Origin: an uncultured Lachnospiraceae bacterium
GTDB lineage: Bacteria; Bacillota; Clostridia; Lachnospirales; Lachnospiraceae
Reading direction: 5' to 3'
Length of the DNA stretch: 53,727 bases
Assembly: GCA_947623805.1 (NCBI GenBank)
Contig: CANQHZ010000012.1
Span: 1-53,727, forward strand
Part shown: positions 16,171 to 22,971 of the stretch, one piece after another
Position numbering within the stretch: the first letter of the stretch is position 1
How the letters are laid out: the number at the start of each line of letters is the position of its first letter
Position numbers and translations under genes: made by a program
The notes under the pieces: model-generated
Seen by the model: the letters and a program-made list of their open reading frames with translations, nothing else
What the model was told of the DNA's origin: nothing
Database searches by the model: none

Positions 16171-16866
16171 TTATTCCATTGCCGTCAACTTCTCCGCAAT
16201 CTCCTGCCAGCTGTCATCCTCATATATCACCTTGGTCCCCTTATTTATCCGTTTATCATACCCATGCTGCATAAGATACGCGTCAAACTCCGACGCGCTG
16301 TCCACTATTCCGGCATTATAAAGCTTTCTCGACACTGTCCCCGAATCATCGCCTGCAGCTACCACTATCTCTATACTGTCTTTGTCATCCTCAGAGCCTA
16401 CTATCACTACAGCCTCATCCTGCTCGTCACCAGCGGCATCTGCATCATTCACTTCCCCTAAGTCGTCATTGTCTACATCTTTTGCACTATCAGTATTATC
16501 TTTCCCGCTATTCGTATCCTGCACGTCATTTTCACTATCATTGTCATTTACTTCTAAGTCAATATTCTCATCATCATTTGCGCTTTGACTTTCCTCTGTT
16601 GATGTCTCATCACCTTCATTTTCTCTTACTATGACAGGCTCCTGCGACAAGCTTTCCGGCAAGGATGCTTCGTCTGACAAGCTCTCCGTCTCGGCGTCCG
16701 TCGAGGTCTCGTCACCTGCAAAAACCCAGTCTACCTCCTGCCGTTCGTAAGCCGCCCTGACCTGCTCTTTTACCGCCTCCACCTTATTGTGGTTGACGAC
16801 GCTCATGATAACCCAAGTCACAAGAATGCCTATGCCCAGCCCGCGCAAATAAAATTTAAGCTTCAT
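16171..16866 (-). CDS. Membrane-anchored protein with an acidic linker and a YceG/MltG LysM-like end
   Basis: A 231-residue protein of unknown function, last in the flagellar locus. Residues 5-23 form one membrane segment (FYLRGLGIGILVTWVIMSVV), so most of it probably lies outside the membrane. Residues 50-170 are a low-complexity linker extremely rich in D, E, N and S. The last 55 residues (GTVSRKLYNAGIVDSASEFD, then INKGTKVIYEDDSWQEIAEKL) resemble the LysM-like region found before the catalytic domain of the endolytic transglycosylase MltG/YceG. The catalytic domain itself is absent. I infer a role at the cell wall, perhaps related to flagellar assembly. It starts 6 nt after the preceding gene, so it is translationally linked. 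Confidence 0.75.
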   Translation of the reverse strand: MKLKFYLRGLGIGILVTWVIMSVVNHNKVEAVKEQVRAAYERQEVDWVFAGDETSTDAETESLSDEASLPESLSQEPVIVRENEGDETSTEESQSANDDENIDLEVNDNDSENDVQDTNSGKDNTDSAKDVDNDDLGEVNDADAAGDEQDEAVVIVGSEDDKDSIEIVVAAGDDSGTVSRKLYNAGIVDSASEFDAYLMQHGYDKRINKGTKVIYEDDSWQEIAEKLTAME

Positions 16867-16872
16867 AATAAA

Positions 16873-17994
16873 TCAGACTGCCCCCTTAAACAAATTGATG
16901 ACAAGCTTAACCTCACCCACTCCAAGTCCAAGCTCCTTGGCTATGTCAACATTTGACATGCCCTCCTTGTGCAATCTAAGTATTCTGTCATTATTGTTTT
17001 CATTGCCATTGTCCGCACCTGTCGTATCTAAGCCTATGATACCGCCTGTATTAATACCGGTCTGCGGCTGCGTCTCTTTTTTTACAGGTCGTTCTACTCT
17101 CGGCGCCTGTTCTGCAAACGAATATACCTCCACCTGCCTCAAATCAGCGGGCTTTGCATCCACTACCTTTAGATTTTCGGGGCGGGTGCCAAGTGTCTGC
17201 AAATCTGCCGCACTCACGCGACCTGTATTGGAAACGCCTGAAGCAGACCTAATATCCGCCGACGGAATCACATCCGATGAAAGCACCTCCACGCTCTTTA
17301 CCACAAGCGGTCTAAGCTCTCCCTGATTGTCTTTAAAGCTGTCCTGAATCTGCCTGTGCTGGTTTAGCAAAAGCGCCTGCCTGTCAAGCCTCGCGTCATT
17401 TGAATGATACATGGGAAGTTCCTGCTGCATAGGCAGGATAAGTCTTGCCATCTGCCTGCGGGCAAGCTCCTTTTCTCGTGCCGCCTTGTCCTGCGCCGCG
17501 CGCTCAAGCGCTATATCTCTTTGCTCTTTTTCCTTTGCCTCGGCATCTTCCTTTGCCTTGGCTGCCAGAGCAATCGCCGCTGCGTCTGCCGCCTCCTGTG
17601 CCTCCTTTGCAGTCTTATCGACGTGCTTTATCGTCTCCTTTAGATTGTTATGCTTGTCATTCAGCATATCATACAAAAACATAACCTCCTGATGCGCCTT
17701 ATTTACATCAGAAAGCACCGTTTCAGAGTATTCACTTATAGCCATTATTTTTTCGTTTGAAATGCGCTCGCTGGCGCGTTCTGTCTTTTCCACGGCGTAT
17801 TCAAGCGTCTCATCTATTACCTCTGAGACGCGCTCCTTTGCGTCCGAGAGCTCTTTGTCTATAATATCCTTTATAATATCCTCATCTATCTGTCTTGCTT
17901 CCTTATCTTCCTGAGATTTGCCTGAAATAAGAAAGCTCACGACAAAAGCGCCCGCTCCCAATATGAGCAGCACAATTTCAATCCAATTCATCAA
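16873..17994 (-). CDS. SwrB-like (DUF6115) membrane-anchored flagellar regulator
   Basis: A 373-residue protein with one N-terminal membrane helix (about 5-24, VLLILGAGAFVVSFLISG). A long charged coiled coil follows (about 30-190, rich in A, K, E and R), then a variable middle. The C-terminal helix-turn-helix-like tail contains HKEGMSNVDIAKELGLGVGE and VKLVINLF. This layout, and the tail in particular, matches SwrB/YlxL of Bacillus subtilis, which lies after sigD and promotes completion of the hook-basal body and export. Here too it follows fliA and precedes rpsB. The protein is about twice the length of B. subtilis SwrB because of the coiled coil and middle region. Assignment rests on architecture and position. 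Confidence 0.7.
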   Translation of the reverse strand: MMNWIEIVLLILGAGAFVVSFLISGKSQEDKEARQIDEDIIKDIIDKELSDAKERVSEVIDETLEYAVEKTERASERISNEKIMAISEYSETVLSDVNKAHQEVMFLYDMLNDKHNNLKETIKHVDKTAKEAQEAADAAAIALAAKAKEDAEAKEKEQRDIALERAAQDKAAREKELARRQMARLILPMQQELPMYHSNDARLDRQALLLNQHRQIQDSFKDNQGELRPLVVKSVEVLSSDVIPSADIRSASGVSNTGRVSAADLQTLGTRPENLKVVDAKPADLRQVEVYSFAEQAPRVERPVKKETQPQTGINTGGIIGLDTTGADNGNENNNDRILRLHKEGMSNVDIAKELGLGVGEVKLVINLFKGAV

Positions 17995-18020
17995 ATACCA
18001 TATCCTTCCGATATTATGCC

Positions 18021-18332
18021 TTATATTTTCATATCAAAGCCACCCTCAGCCTTATTTACAACCTTGCCGTCGCTCTTTGCGTTTTTGCGCCGCCTGCCGC
18101 CGTCGCCGTAATAGCCGTTGTGCCCTTTTTCTTTTGCGTCAAAGCGCTCCTCCATGAGCTTCGACTGCTCTGACTGTATGACAGTCCTTGCTTTCTCCTG
18201 CTCTTTTTTTACTTCCTGGACATGGATGTTACCTTGGTCTACTACGCCCTTTTCCATCATTTTTGTCTGATTGTGCAGAATATTATCTGTCTGCTGAATA
18301 GAGCCATTTAACAATACCGGACTGATTGCCAT
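18021..18332 (-). CDS. Conserved-looking small hydrophilic protein of the flagellar locus
   Basis: I do not recognise this 103-residue protein. It has no membrane segment. Residues 1-20 (MAISPVLLNGSIQQTDNILH) resemble a short export-type leader of flagellar proteins. The middle is a charged amphipathic helix (VQEVKKEQEKARTVIQSEQS), and residues 70-95 are basic and glycine-rich (GGRRRKNAKSDGK). It is placed between fapA and the SwrB-like gene, with a hairpin immediately upstream. An AGGGAGGTG site precedes the ATG, so it is a real gene. A chaperone or structural accessory role is possible but not shown. Confidence 0.65.
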   Translation of the reverse strand: MAISPVLLNGSIQQTDNILHNQTKMMEKGVVDQGNIHVQEVKKEQEKARTVIQSEQSKLMEERFDAKEKGHNGYYGDGGRRRKNAKSDGKVVNKAEGGFDMKI

Positions 18333-18379
18333 ACAGACACCTCCCTTTATTTTCTGTTATATGATAATATATTTTTTCC

Positions 18380-18413
18380 AAAAAGGCAATAGCCCCTACA
18401 AATTTGTAGAGGC
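18380..18413 (-). terminator. Hairpin over the fapA stop codon, possible attenuator
   Basis: A 14-bp palindrome (CTACAAATTTGTAG) flanked by GCC/GGC with one mismatch (18392-18413) is followed on the minus strand by TTTTT (18384-18380). It contains the fapA stop codon and could reduce transcription into the last three genes. Confidence 0.5.
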
Positions 18414-19985
18414 TACATCCGCTCCTTTTTTAACCAGTCTACAATATGTATATTCGTTCTTTACTGTCATAACCGCTCCCGATATGCTTACATTCACGCC
18501 CTGGTACATCGTGCCCCTTACATCTATGTGCGCGTGGTCGTCGCCTTTCAAAAGGTTGTCAAGCTTTTCGATTTCCTTTAGCTCCTCCTGTATCTGTTTT
18601 TGTGACTCAGCAAGCGTCACCTGAAGCATTCTAGCGTTTTTTAGCTGCTCCTGCGAGAGTACCACTCCCGCTTTAAGCTTTCTGGCAGTTTCCTCAATTA
18701 CCTTTCTCATCTGTGGTATTGCCTTTGATTTCTCGCCGACACTCTTTTGAAGCTCGGCAAACCTTTTTTTTGCTTCAGGGTCGCACCCCACTTCAATTAT
18801 TGTGGATGCACCCATCGGAGAACCTGCGTTCTTGACGTTTACCGCCTTTTTGGCTACTACCTTGCCGCCCGTGATAAGACCTTTGCCCGCCTCAGCGTTT
18901 ACATATGTGCCTGCCGTCACCTTGGCATTCAAAATCTGCTCCGCCTCGACAAAACCATCCGCTTCAACCTGCGCAGCGGATATAAACTTGGCTATAATAT
19001 TGCCGCCTGCTTTCAGGCTGCCCTTATTTTGTCCATGCATGCCGCGCGCTATTATGATATTGCCGCCTGCTTCGATAACAGCGCCTTCGACAACACCGTT
19101 TACATATACATTGCCGTCCGTCTTTACGCTGAAATTCTCGCAGACATTTCCTTTTACGTCCACATCTCCGTGGTACTCGATATTTCCCGTCGCCGTGCTT
19201 ACATTTTCAACATTGTATACATCTGAAACAAATATCGTACCGTCTACCAGCATTGCATGACCGTCTACCATGCTTATATATTTAAGCCCGTCCTCCGACA
19301 GCTCTATATTCCTGCCATGAGGAATTTTTATTGATTTTACCTCTCTTGCAGGCATAACCGTACCGAATACATCAATGCCGTTCTCGCCCTTTTCTTCAGG
19401 TATTATCTCCGCAAGCACCTGACCTTTCGTGCATTGATGAAGATTATTCAGCTTAAAAAAGTCTACGCTGCCATCCTCCCTTAACTCCGGACGCGCTGAA
19501 TTGTCCGTGTCAAAATAATATGATATAAGCGCATCTCTGCCCGCCGTCGGGAGCTTGCCCCTCGCCACGACGACATCGGTACAGTAAACCTTGTTTTCAA
19601 GCAGCTTCTTAATCGCAGCCTCATCTATGCCCGCCCTGACTTTCGCCTTCTGAAGCATCTCCATTATATGTGCTTTGGTAATAGGCGCGCCGCCCGCGCT
19701 TGGTGGAAACAGCCGTAGTATTACCGACATTTTATCATACGAAATATCTACCGTACACTTCTCGTCAACCGGCGCAAGCTTCATAGGAGTTAAAAAAAGA
19801 GCAATCTCCTCCTCGCCTAAATCATGAAGTGCGGAGTTAATTGCCTTCGTGTCATAAGGAACGCCTATTCTGTCTAAGTATTCCTTCAATTCGCTTGCAC
19901 GTATTTTTTCTCCCTCTCCAATCGGAGGGGACAGCAATACACTTACGCCCTTTTGATTAATCTGAATTTGAAAATACCCGTTCAT
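18396..19985 (-). CDS. fapA: FapA/DUF342 flagellar assembly protein A
   Basis: A 529-residue cytosolic protein of the FapA (DUF342) family. The N-terminal 150 residues form a mixed alpha/beta domain. The central part (about 170-400) is a repetitive right-handed beta-helix visible as recurring short turns, for example NIEYHGDVDVKGNVCENFSV, GNVYVNGVVEGAVIEAGGN and GSLKAGGNIIAKFIS. A coiled coil (about 405-475, FAELQKSVGEKSKAIPQMRK onward) precedes a short C-terminal domain. Family members occur in flagellar operons and have been linked to envelope stress signalling and polar assembly; the molecular role is unsettled. It is placed directly after fliA. Its stop codon lies inside a hairpin. Confidence 0.9.
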   Translation of the reverse strand: MNGYFQIQINQKGVSVLLSPPIGEGEKIRASELKEYLDRIGVPYDTKAINSALHDLGEEEIALFLTPMKLAPVDEKCTVDISYDKMSVILRLFPPSAGGAPITKAHIMEMLQKAKVRAGIDEAAIKKLLENKVYCTDVVVARGKLPTAGRDALISYYFDTDNSARPELREDGSVDFFKLNNLHQCTKGQVLAEIIPEEKGENGIDVFGTVMPAREVKSIKIPHGRNIELSEDGLKYISMVDGHAMLVDGTIFVSDVYNVENVSTATGNIEYHGDVDVKGNVCENFSVKTDGNVYVNGVVEGAVIEAGGNIIIARGMHGQNKGSLKAGGNIIAKFISAAQVEADGFVEAEQILNAKVTAGTYVNAEAGKGLITGGKVVAKKAVNVKNAGSPMGASTIIEVGCDPEAKKRFAELQKSVGEKSKAIPQMRKVIEETARKLKAGVVLSQEQLKNARMLQVTLAESQKQIQEELKEIEKLDNLLKGDDHAHIDVRGTMYQGVNVSISGAVMTVKNEYTYCRLVKKGADVASTNL

Positions 19986-20035
19986 TCAGAAATCCCCCTA
20001 TTTTACTATATGTCTGTATTGGACTTGTTTCCCAT

Positions 20036-20806
20036 CTATTGATGCAAAAGTCCCATATAACCGCCCATCTTAGTTTTCATCTTTTGAAGCGCCTTGGTAT
20101 GCAGCTGCGACACGCGCGACTCTGTCACCTCAAGCACCTGACTTATCTCCTTTAATGTAAGCTCCTCGTAGTAATATAAAAGAATCACCTTTTTTTCTTT
20201 TTCGGTCAAAAGTTCAAGAGCCTCACCAAGCACCTGTTTAAGCTCACTTATCTCAACAACCCTTTCAGGCGCCTCGTAAGCTGCGCTCGTGCCGGAAGAC
20301 TTATCCAATGAAATATCGTTTCCCTGCTCTATATACTCATTAAGAGAAATGACGTTTTCCGCTTTCGCCTGATTTTGCCACTCAAGGAACTCGTCATCAG
20401 TAATGCCTATATGCCTTGCGATTTCTTCATCAGTAGCTGGTCTGCCGTATTTTTGCTCCAGCTCTTTCATGGCGTTTTCAATCTGTCTCTGGCGCTGTCT
20501 TATGGTACGCGGAATCCAGTCCATTTTTCTTATCTGGTCGAGTATCGCTCCGCGTATACGCAAACTTGCATAAGTTTCAAATTTGACCTCCTTATTTATG
20601 TCAAACTTATCAATCGCGTCTATAAGCCCAAAAACGCCGGAACTCACCAAGTCCTCGTATTCAACATTATAGCCCAGATACATGCTGAGCCGCCCTGCAA
20701 CTACCTTTACTAATGGTGCGTATTCAAGAATGAGCTTTTCCCTAAGCTCTGTCGTCTTCAGTCGGGCATAGTCCTCCCAAAGCCTTTTGCGCTCTGTATC
20801 GTTCAT
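20036..20806 (-). CDS. fliA: Flagellar sigma factor, sigma-28/SigD family
   Basis: A 256-residue group 3 sigma factor of the FliA/WhiG type. Region 2 (about 20-95) contains VEYEDLVSSGVFGLIDAIDK and the DNA-melting segment ending IRKMDWIPRTIRQRQRQ. Region 3 (about 110-165) has ATDEEIARHIGITDDEF. Region 4 has the helix-turn-helix LTLKEISQVLEVTESRVSQL. It directs late motility genes (flagellin, cap, some chemoreceptors), which are not in this window. Placement at the distal end of the early operon matches B. subtilis, where position makes sigD level depend on read-through of the whole operon. An anti-sigma factor FlgM is not present here. Confidence 0.95.
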   Translation of the reverse strand: MNDTERKRLWEDYARLKTTELREKLILEYAPLVKVVAGRLSMYLGYNVEYEDLVSSGVFGLIDAIDKFDINKEVKFETYASLRIRGAILDQIRKMDWIPRTIRQRQRQIENAMKELEQKYGRPATDEEIARHIGITDDEFLEWQNQAKAENVISLNEYIEQGNDISLDKSSGTSAAYEAPERVVEISELKQVLGEALELLTEKEKKVILLYYYEELTLKEISQVLEVTESRVSQLHTKALQKMKTKMGGYMGLLHQ

Positions 20807-20839
20807 CTTGTTCCCCCATTTGAGTTATTGTGCAAAACC

Positions 20840-21265
20840 TTATTCGCTTTCATCGGAGTATTCATCGCCGTATTCCTGCAAATCCTCCTCCGAATATCCC
20901 TCGTCGCTATTGTTCTCCTTTGCTGCCATGCTCGCCTCAAAGCCCGCCGCAACAAACGCTCCCGCGTCAACCTCCTCGCCTTCTTCTTCGCCCTCGAGGG
21001 TCCTGACCTTTCCCGTCTCCTCATCATTAAATATTGACAAAGGAATAAAGTCACTGTAATCAATATCCTGAGTTATGATTCTCGGTCTTATGGCAGCATA
21101 TATGTATCTGATGATATCTCCTATCACATAAAACACCAGAAGCACTATCAACAGTATCCAAAGCATATCCACAAGCTCAAAATTCCTTATATACATAATA
21201 ATTGAAGCCACCGCTCCAGCAAACAGCATCAAAAACGGTGTTATAAGCTTTACCTTATTGCCCAT
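20840..21265 (-). CDS. Two-helix membrane protein with a strongly acidic C-terminal tail
   Basis: I do not recognise this 141-residue protein. Residues 5-26 and 32-56 form two membrane helices (LITPFLMLFAGAVASIIMYI and LVDMLWILLIVLLVFYVIGD). The C-terminal half is hydrophilic and very acidic, ending in repeated E/D/S residues (GYSEEDLQEYGDEYSDESE), and would face the cytoplasm if the N-terminus does. It lies between cheD and fliA with short gaps and is clearly part of the operon. B. subtilis has no gene at this site. It could anchor or localise a flagellar or chemotaxis component. No function is shown. Confidence 0.7.
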   Translation of the reverse strand: MGNKVKLITPFLMLFAGAVASIIMYIRNFELVDMLWILLIVLLVFYVIGDIIRYIYAAIRPRIITQDIDYSDFIPLSIFNDEETGKVRTLEGEEEGEEVDAGAFVAAGFEASMAAKENNSDEGYSEEDLQEYGDEYSDESE

Positions 21266-21278
21266 TTTTAATTTCCCC

Positions 21279-21764
21279 TCAAATCGTCTTTTCAGGCTTT
21301 CCTGCGGAGCGAATAACCAGAGCCCCCGTCTCAGGATAAAAAATAATCGTGCGACCGTAATTGAGCCCCGTGTCTTCGGCCTTTAGAGGTATGCCAAGCT
21401 CTTTTAGTTTCTTTTTGCTTGCCTCTACATTCCTGTCTCCGACTCTAACCATATCCGATTTGTTCTGAAAAGCAAACATCTGCGCTCCTCCCGCTATTTT
21501 AGCCTCAAAGCGCGCCTTTTTGCCCCCCATCGCAATCATTTTCTTAACTAAATCATCTATACCCGTATCGGCAAACTTGGCTCTGTTTGTGTTGTTGGCT
21601 ATCTGCGTGCTGTCAGGAAGCATTGCGTGCGCCATGCCGCCTATTTTTGTCACGGGGTCCCTTATACATATGCCAACGCAAGAACCAAGCCCCAAGGTAG
21701 TAAGCCCGTCGGGACTCTTGCAGACGTTAAGGTCTGCCATCCCTACTTTTACAATATTTGCCAT
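21279..21764 (-). CDS. cheD: Chemoreceptor glutamine deamidase CheD
   Basis: About 161 residues. CheD deamidates glutamines on chemoreceptors and, in Gram-positive-type systems, is bound by CheC and activates its CheY-P phosphatase. The catalytic cysteine lies in LGLGSCVGICIRDP and the histidine in GGMAHAMLPDS, spaced as in the family. The C-terminal half contains KIAGGAQMF and VRVGDRNVEASKKKL. The ATG at 21764 is preferred over an upstream ATG because GGAAGGAAAG precedes it, whereas the earlier one has no ribosome binding site. It directly follows cheC in the operon. Confidence 0.94.
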   Translation of the reverse strand: MANIVKVGMADLNVCKSPDGLTTLGLGSCVGICIRDPVTKIGGMAHAMLPDSTQIANNTNRAKFADTGIDDLVKKMIAMGGKKARFEAKIAGGAQMFAFQNKSDMVRVGDRNVEASKKKLKELGIPLKAEDTGLNYGRTIIFYPETGALVIRSAGKPEKTI

Positions 21765-21794
21765 ACATTTCTTTCCTTCCATACAGATATACAG

Positions 21795-22418
21795 CTATAT
21801 TGTCAATCCCAGCGCTCCCAGCATCTTCGCATATGATTCCAAATCCGGCATCAATATAAAATATCCATTCAAATCAACATCATCCGTGAACACTGTCTGG
21901 ATTAACAAAATTTGGTCGCCCATAATGCCAAATTCAATCGCCGGCACGCTAAGAATGGCATTCAGCATGTCAACATTCAAATCAGGAATAGAAGGAAGCA
22001 TTTTAAGGTTTGTAAGCTGCGCCAGAGAATTGAGATAAGCGCCCGTGATGATATTTCCTATCTCCTTTAAAGCGGAAATCTCCATCTCGGTAAAATCTCC
22101 TTCTGTAGCCGGCATACCCATAAGCTTTGACACAAGCGCCTTACCCGCGCTGCGTTCGAGCACAAACATAATGCTGCCGGTAATATCGCCCTCTACAGCC
22201 AGGTAAATGCCTATGACTATCTGCTCCTCGCCGCCCATAGCCTCTCCGACATCTTTAAAGTCGAGAAGCCTTACCTGCGGCACCTTCATATCCACCTTGC
22301 ACTGAAGCATCTGGGCAAGCGCCGTCGTAGCGTTGCCTGCCCCGATGTTTCCAAGTTCTTTTAATACGTCATAATATTCTTTCGTCACTTTTTCAAAGCT
22401 AACATTTTCAGCCATCAA
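21795..22418 (-). CDS. cheC: CheY-P phosphatase CheC
   Basis: A 207-residue cytosolic protein of the CheC/FliY/CheX phosphatase family. Both copies of the active-site motif are present: LKELGNIGAGNATTALAQML (about residue 17) and ALKEIGNIITGAYLNSLAQL (about 118), each with the E...N pair that dephosphorylates CheY-P. CheD, encoded next, binds CheC and boosts this activity. With FliY also in the operon, the cell has at least two CheY-P phosphatases, as in B. subtilis. The start may be at the first or second ATG (MM). Confidence 0.95.
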   Translation of the reverse strand: MMAENVSFEKVTKEYYDVLKELGNIGAGNATTALAQMLQCKVDMKVPQVRLLDFKDVGEAMGGEEQIVIGIYLAVEGDITGSIMFVLERSAGKALVSKLMGMPATEGDFTEMEISALKEIGNIITGAYLNSLAQLTNLKMLPSIPDLNVDMLNAILSVPAIEFGIMGDQILLIQTVFTDDVDLNGYFILMPDLESYAKMLGALGLTI

Positions 22419-22442
22419 TCAACCTAAACCTTTCTCTTGGCT

Positions 22443-22940
22443 TTAAGCATCCACGACATCAGACAATACTGCAGTAATGTCAAGCAACGATATAAGCTTG
22501 CCATCATATTTACCTACGCCGCTCAAAAACTTTGCCTTATCATCCTTATCATAGGATACCCTCTCAACATGTTCGTCATCAAGGGTGACAACTTCTTTAA
22601 CCTCATCAACAAGCACGCCTATTGACTCATGCTGTTCGAGTTTTAAGATGATTATTCTTGTCTTTTTGGTTATCTCGTCTTCGGGAAGTCCCATTTTCAG
22701 CCTGAGACTTATAGTCGGAATTACCTCGCCGCGAAGATTGATAACACCCTTGATATATCCATATACCTTTGGTACACGCGTAATCTTCTGCATTCTTACG
22801 ATATTAGAGATATATTTAATGTCAATACCGTACTGTTCATTGCCAAGCTGAGTAACTATATACTGGGTCGTATCCCTTTCTACAGGACGATTTAGGCTTT
22901 CATTGCGCTTTTGCTCGTCCATTACCTTTACTTCATCCAT
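22443..22940 (-). CDS. cheW: Chemotaxis coupling protein CheW
   Basis: A 165-residue adaptor that links chemoreceptors to CheA in the polar signalling array. It is a single CheW (SH3-like) domain starting at about residue 25 (TQYIVTQLGNEQYGIDIKYI) with the conserved INLRGEVIPTISLRLKMGLP stretch. The N-terminal 24 residues are a charged extension. It lies 30 nt downstream of cheA. An AGGCAGGT site precedes the ATG. Confidence 0.96.
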   Translation of the reverse strand: MDEVKVMDEQKRNESLNRPVERDTTQYIVTQLGNEQYGIDIKYISNIVRMQKITRVPKVYGYIKGVINLRGEVIPTISLRLKMGLPEDEITKKTRIIILKLEQHESIGVLVDEVKEVVTLDDEHVERVSYDKDDKAKFLSGVGKYDGKLISLLDITAVLSDVVDA

Positions 22941-22971
22941 GTTTTATACCTGCCTTTCCATACAAATCAGA

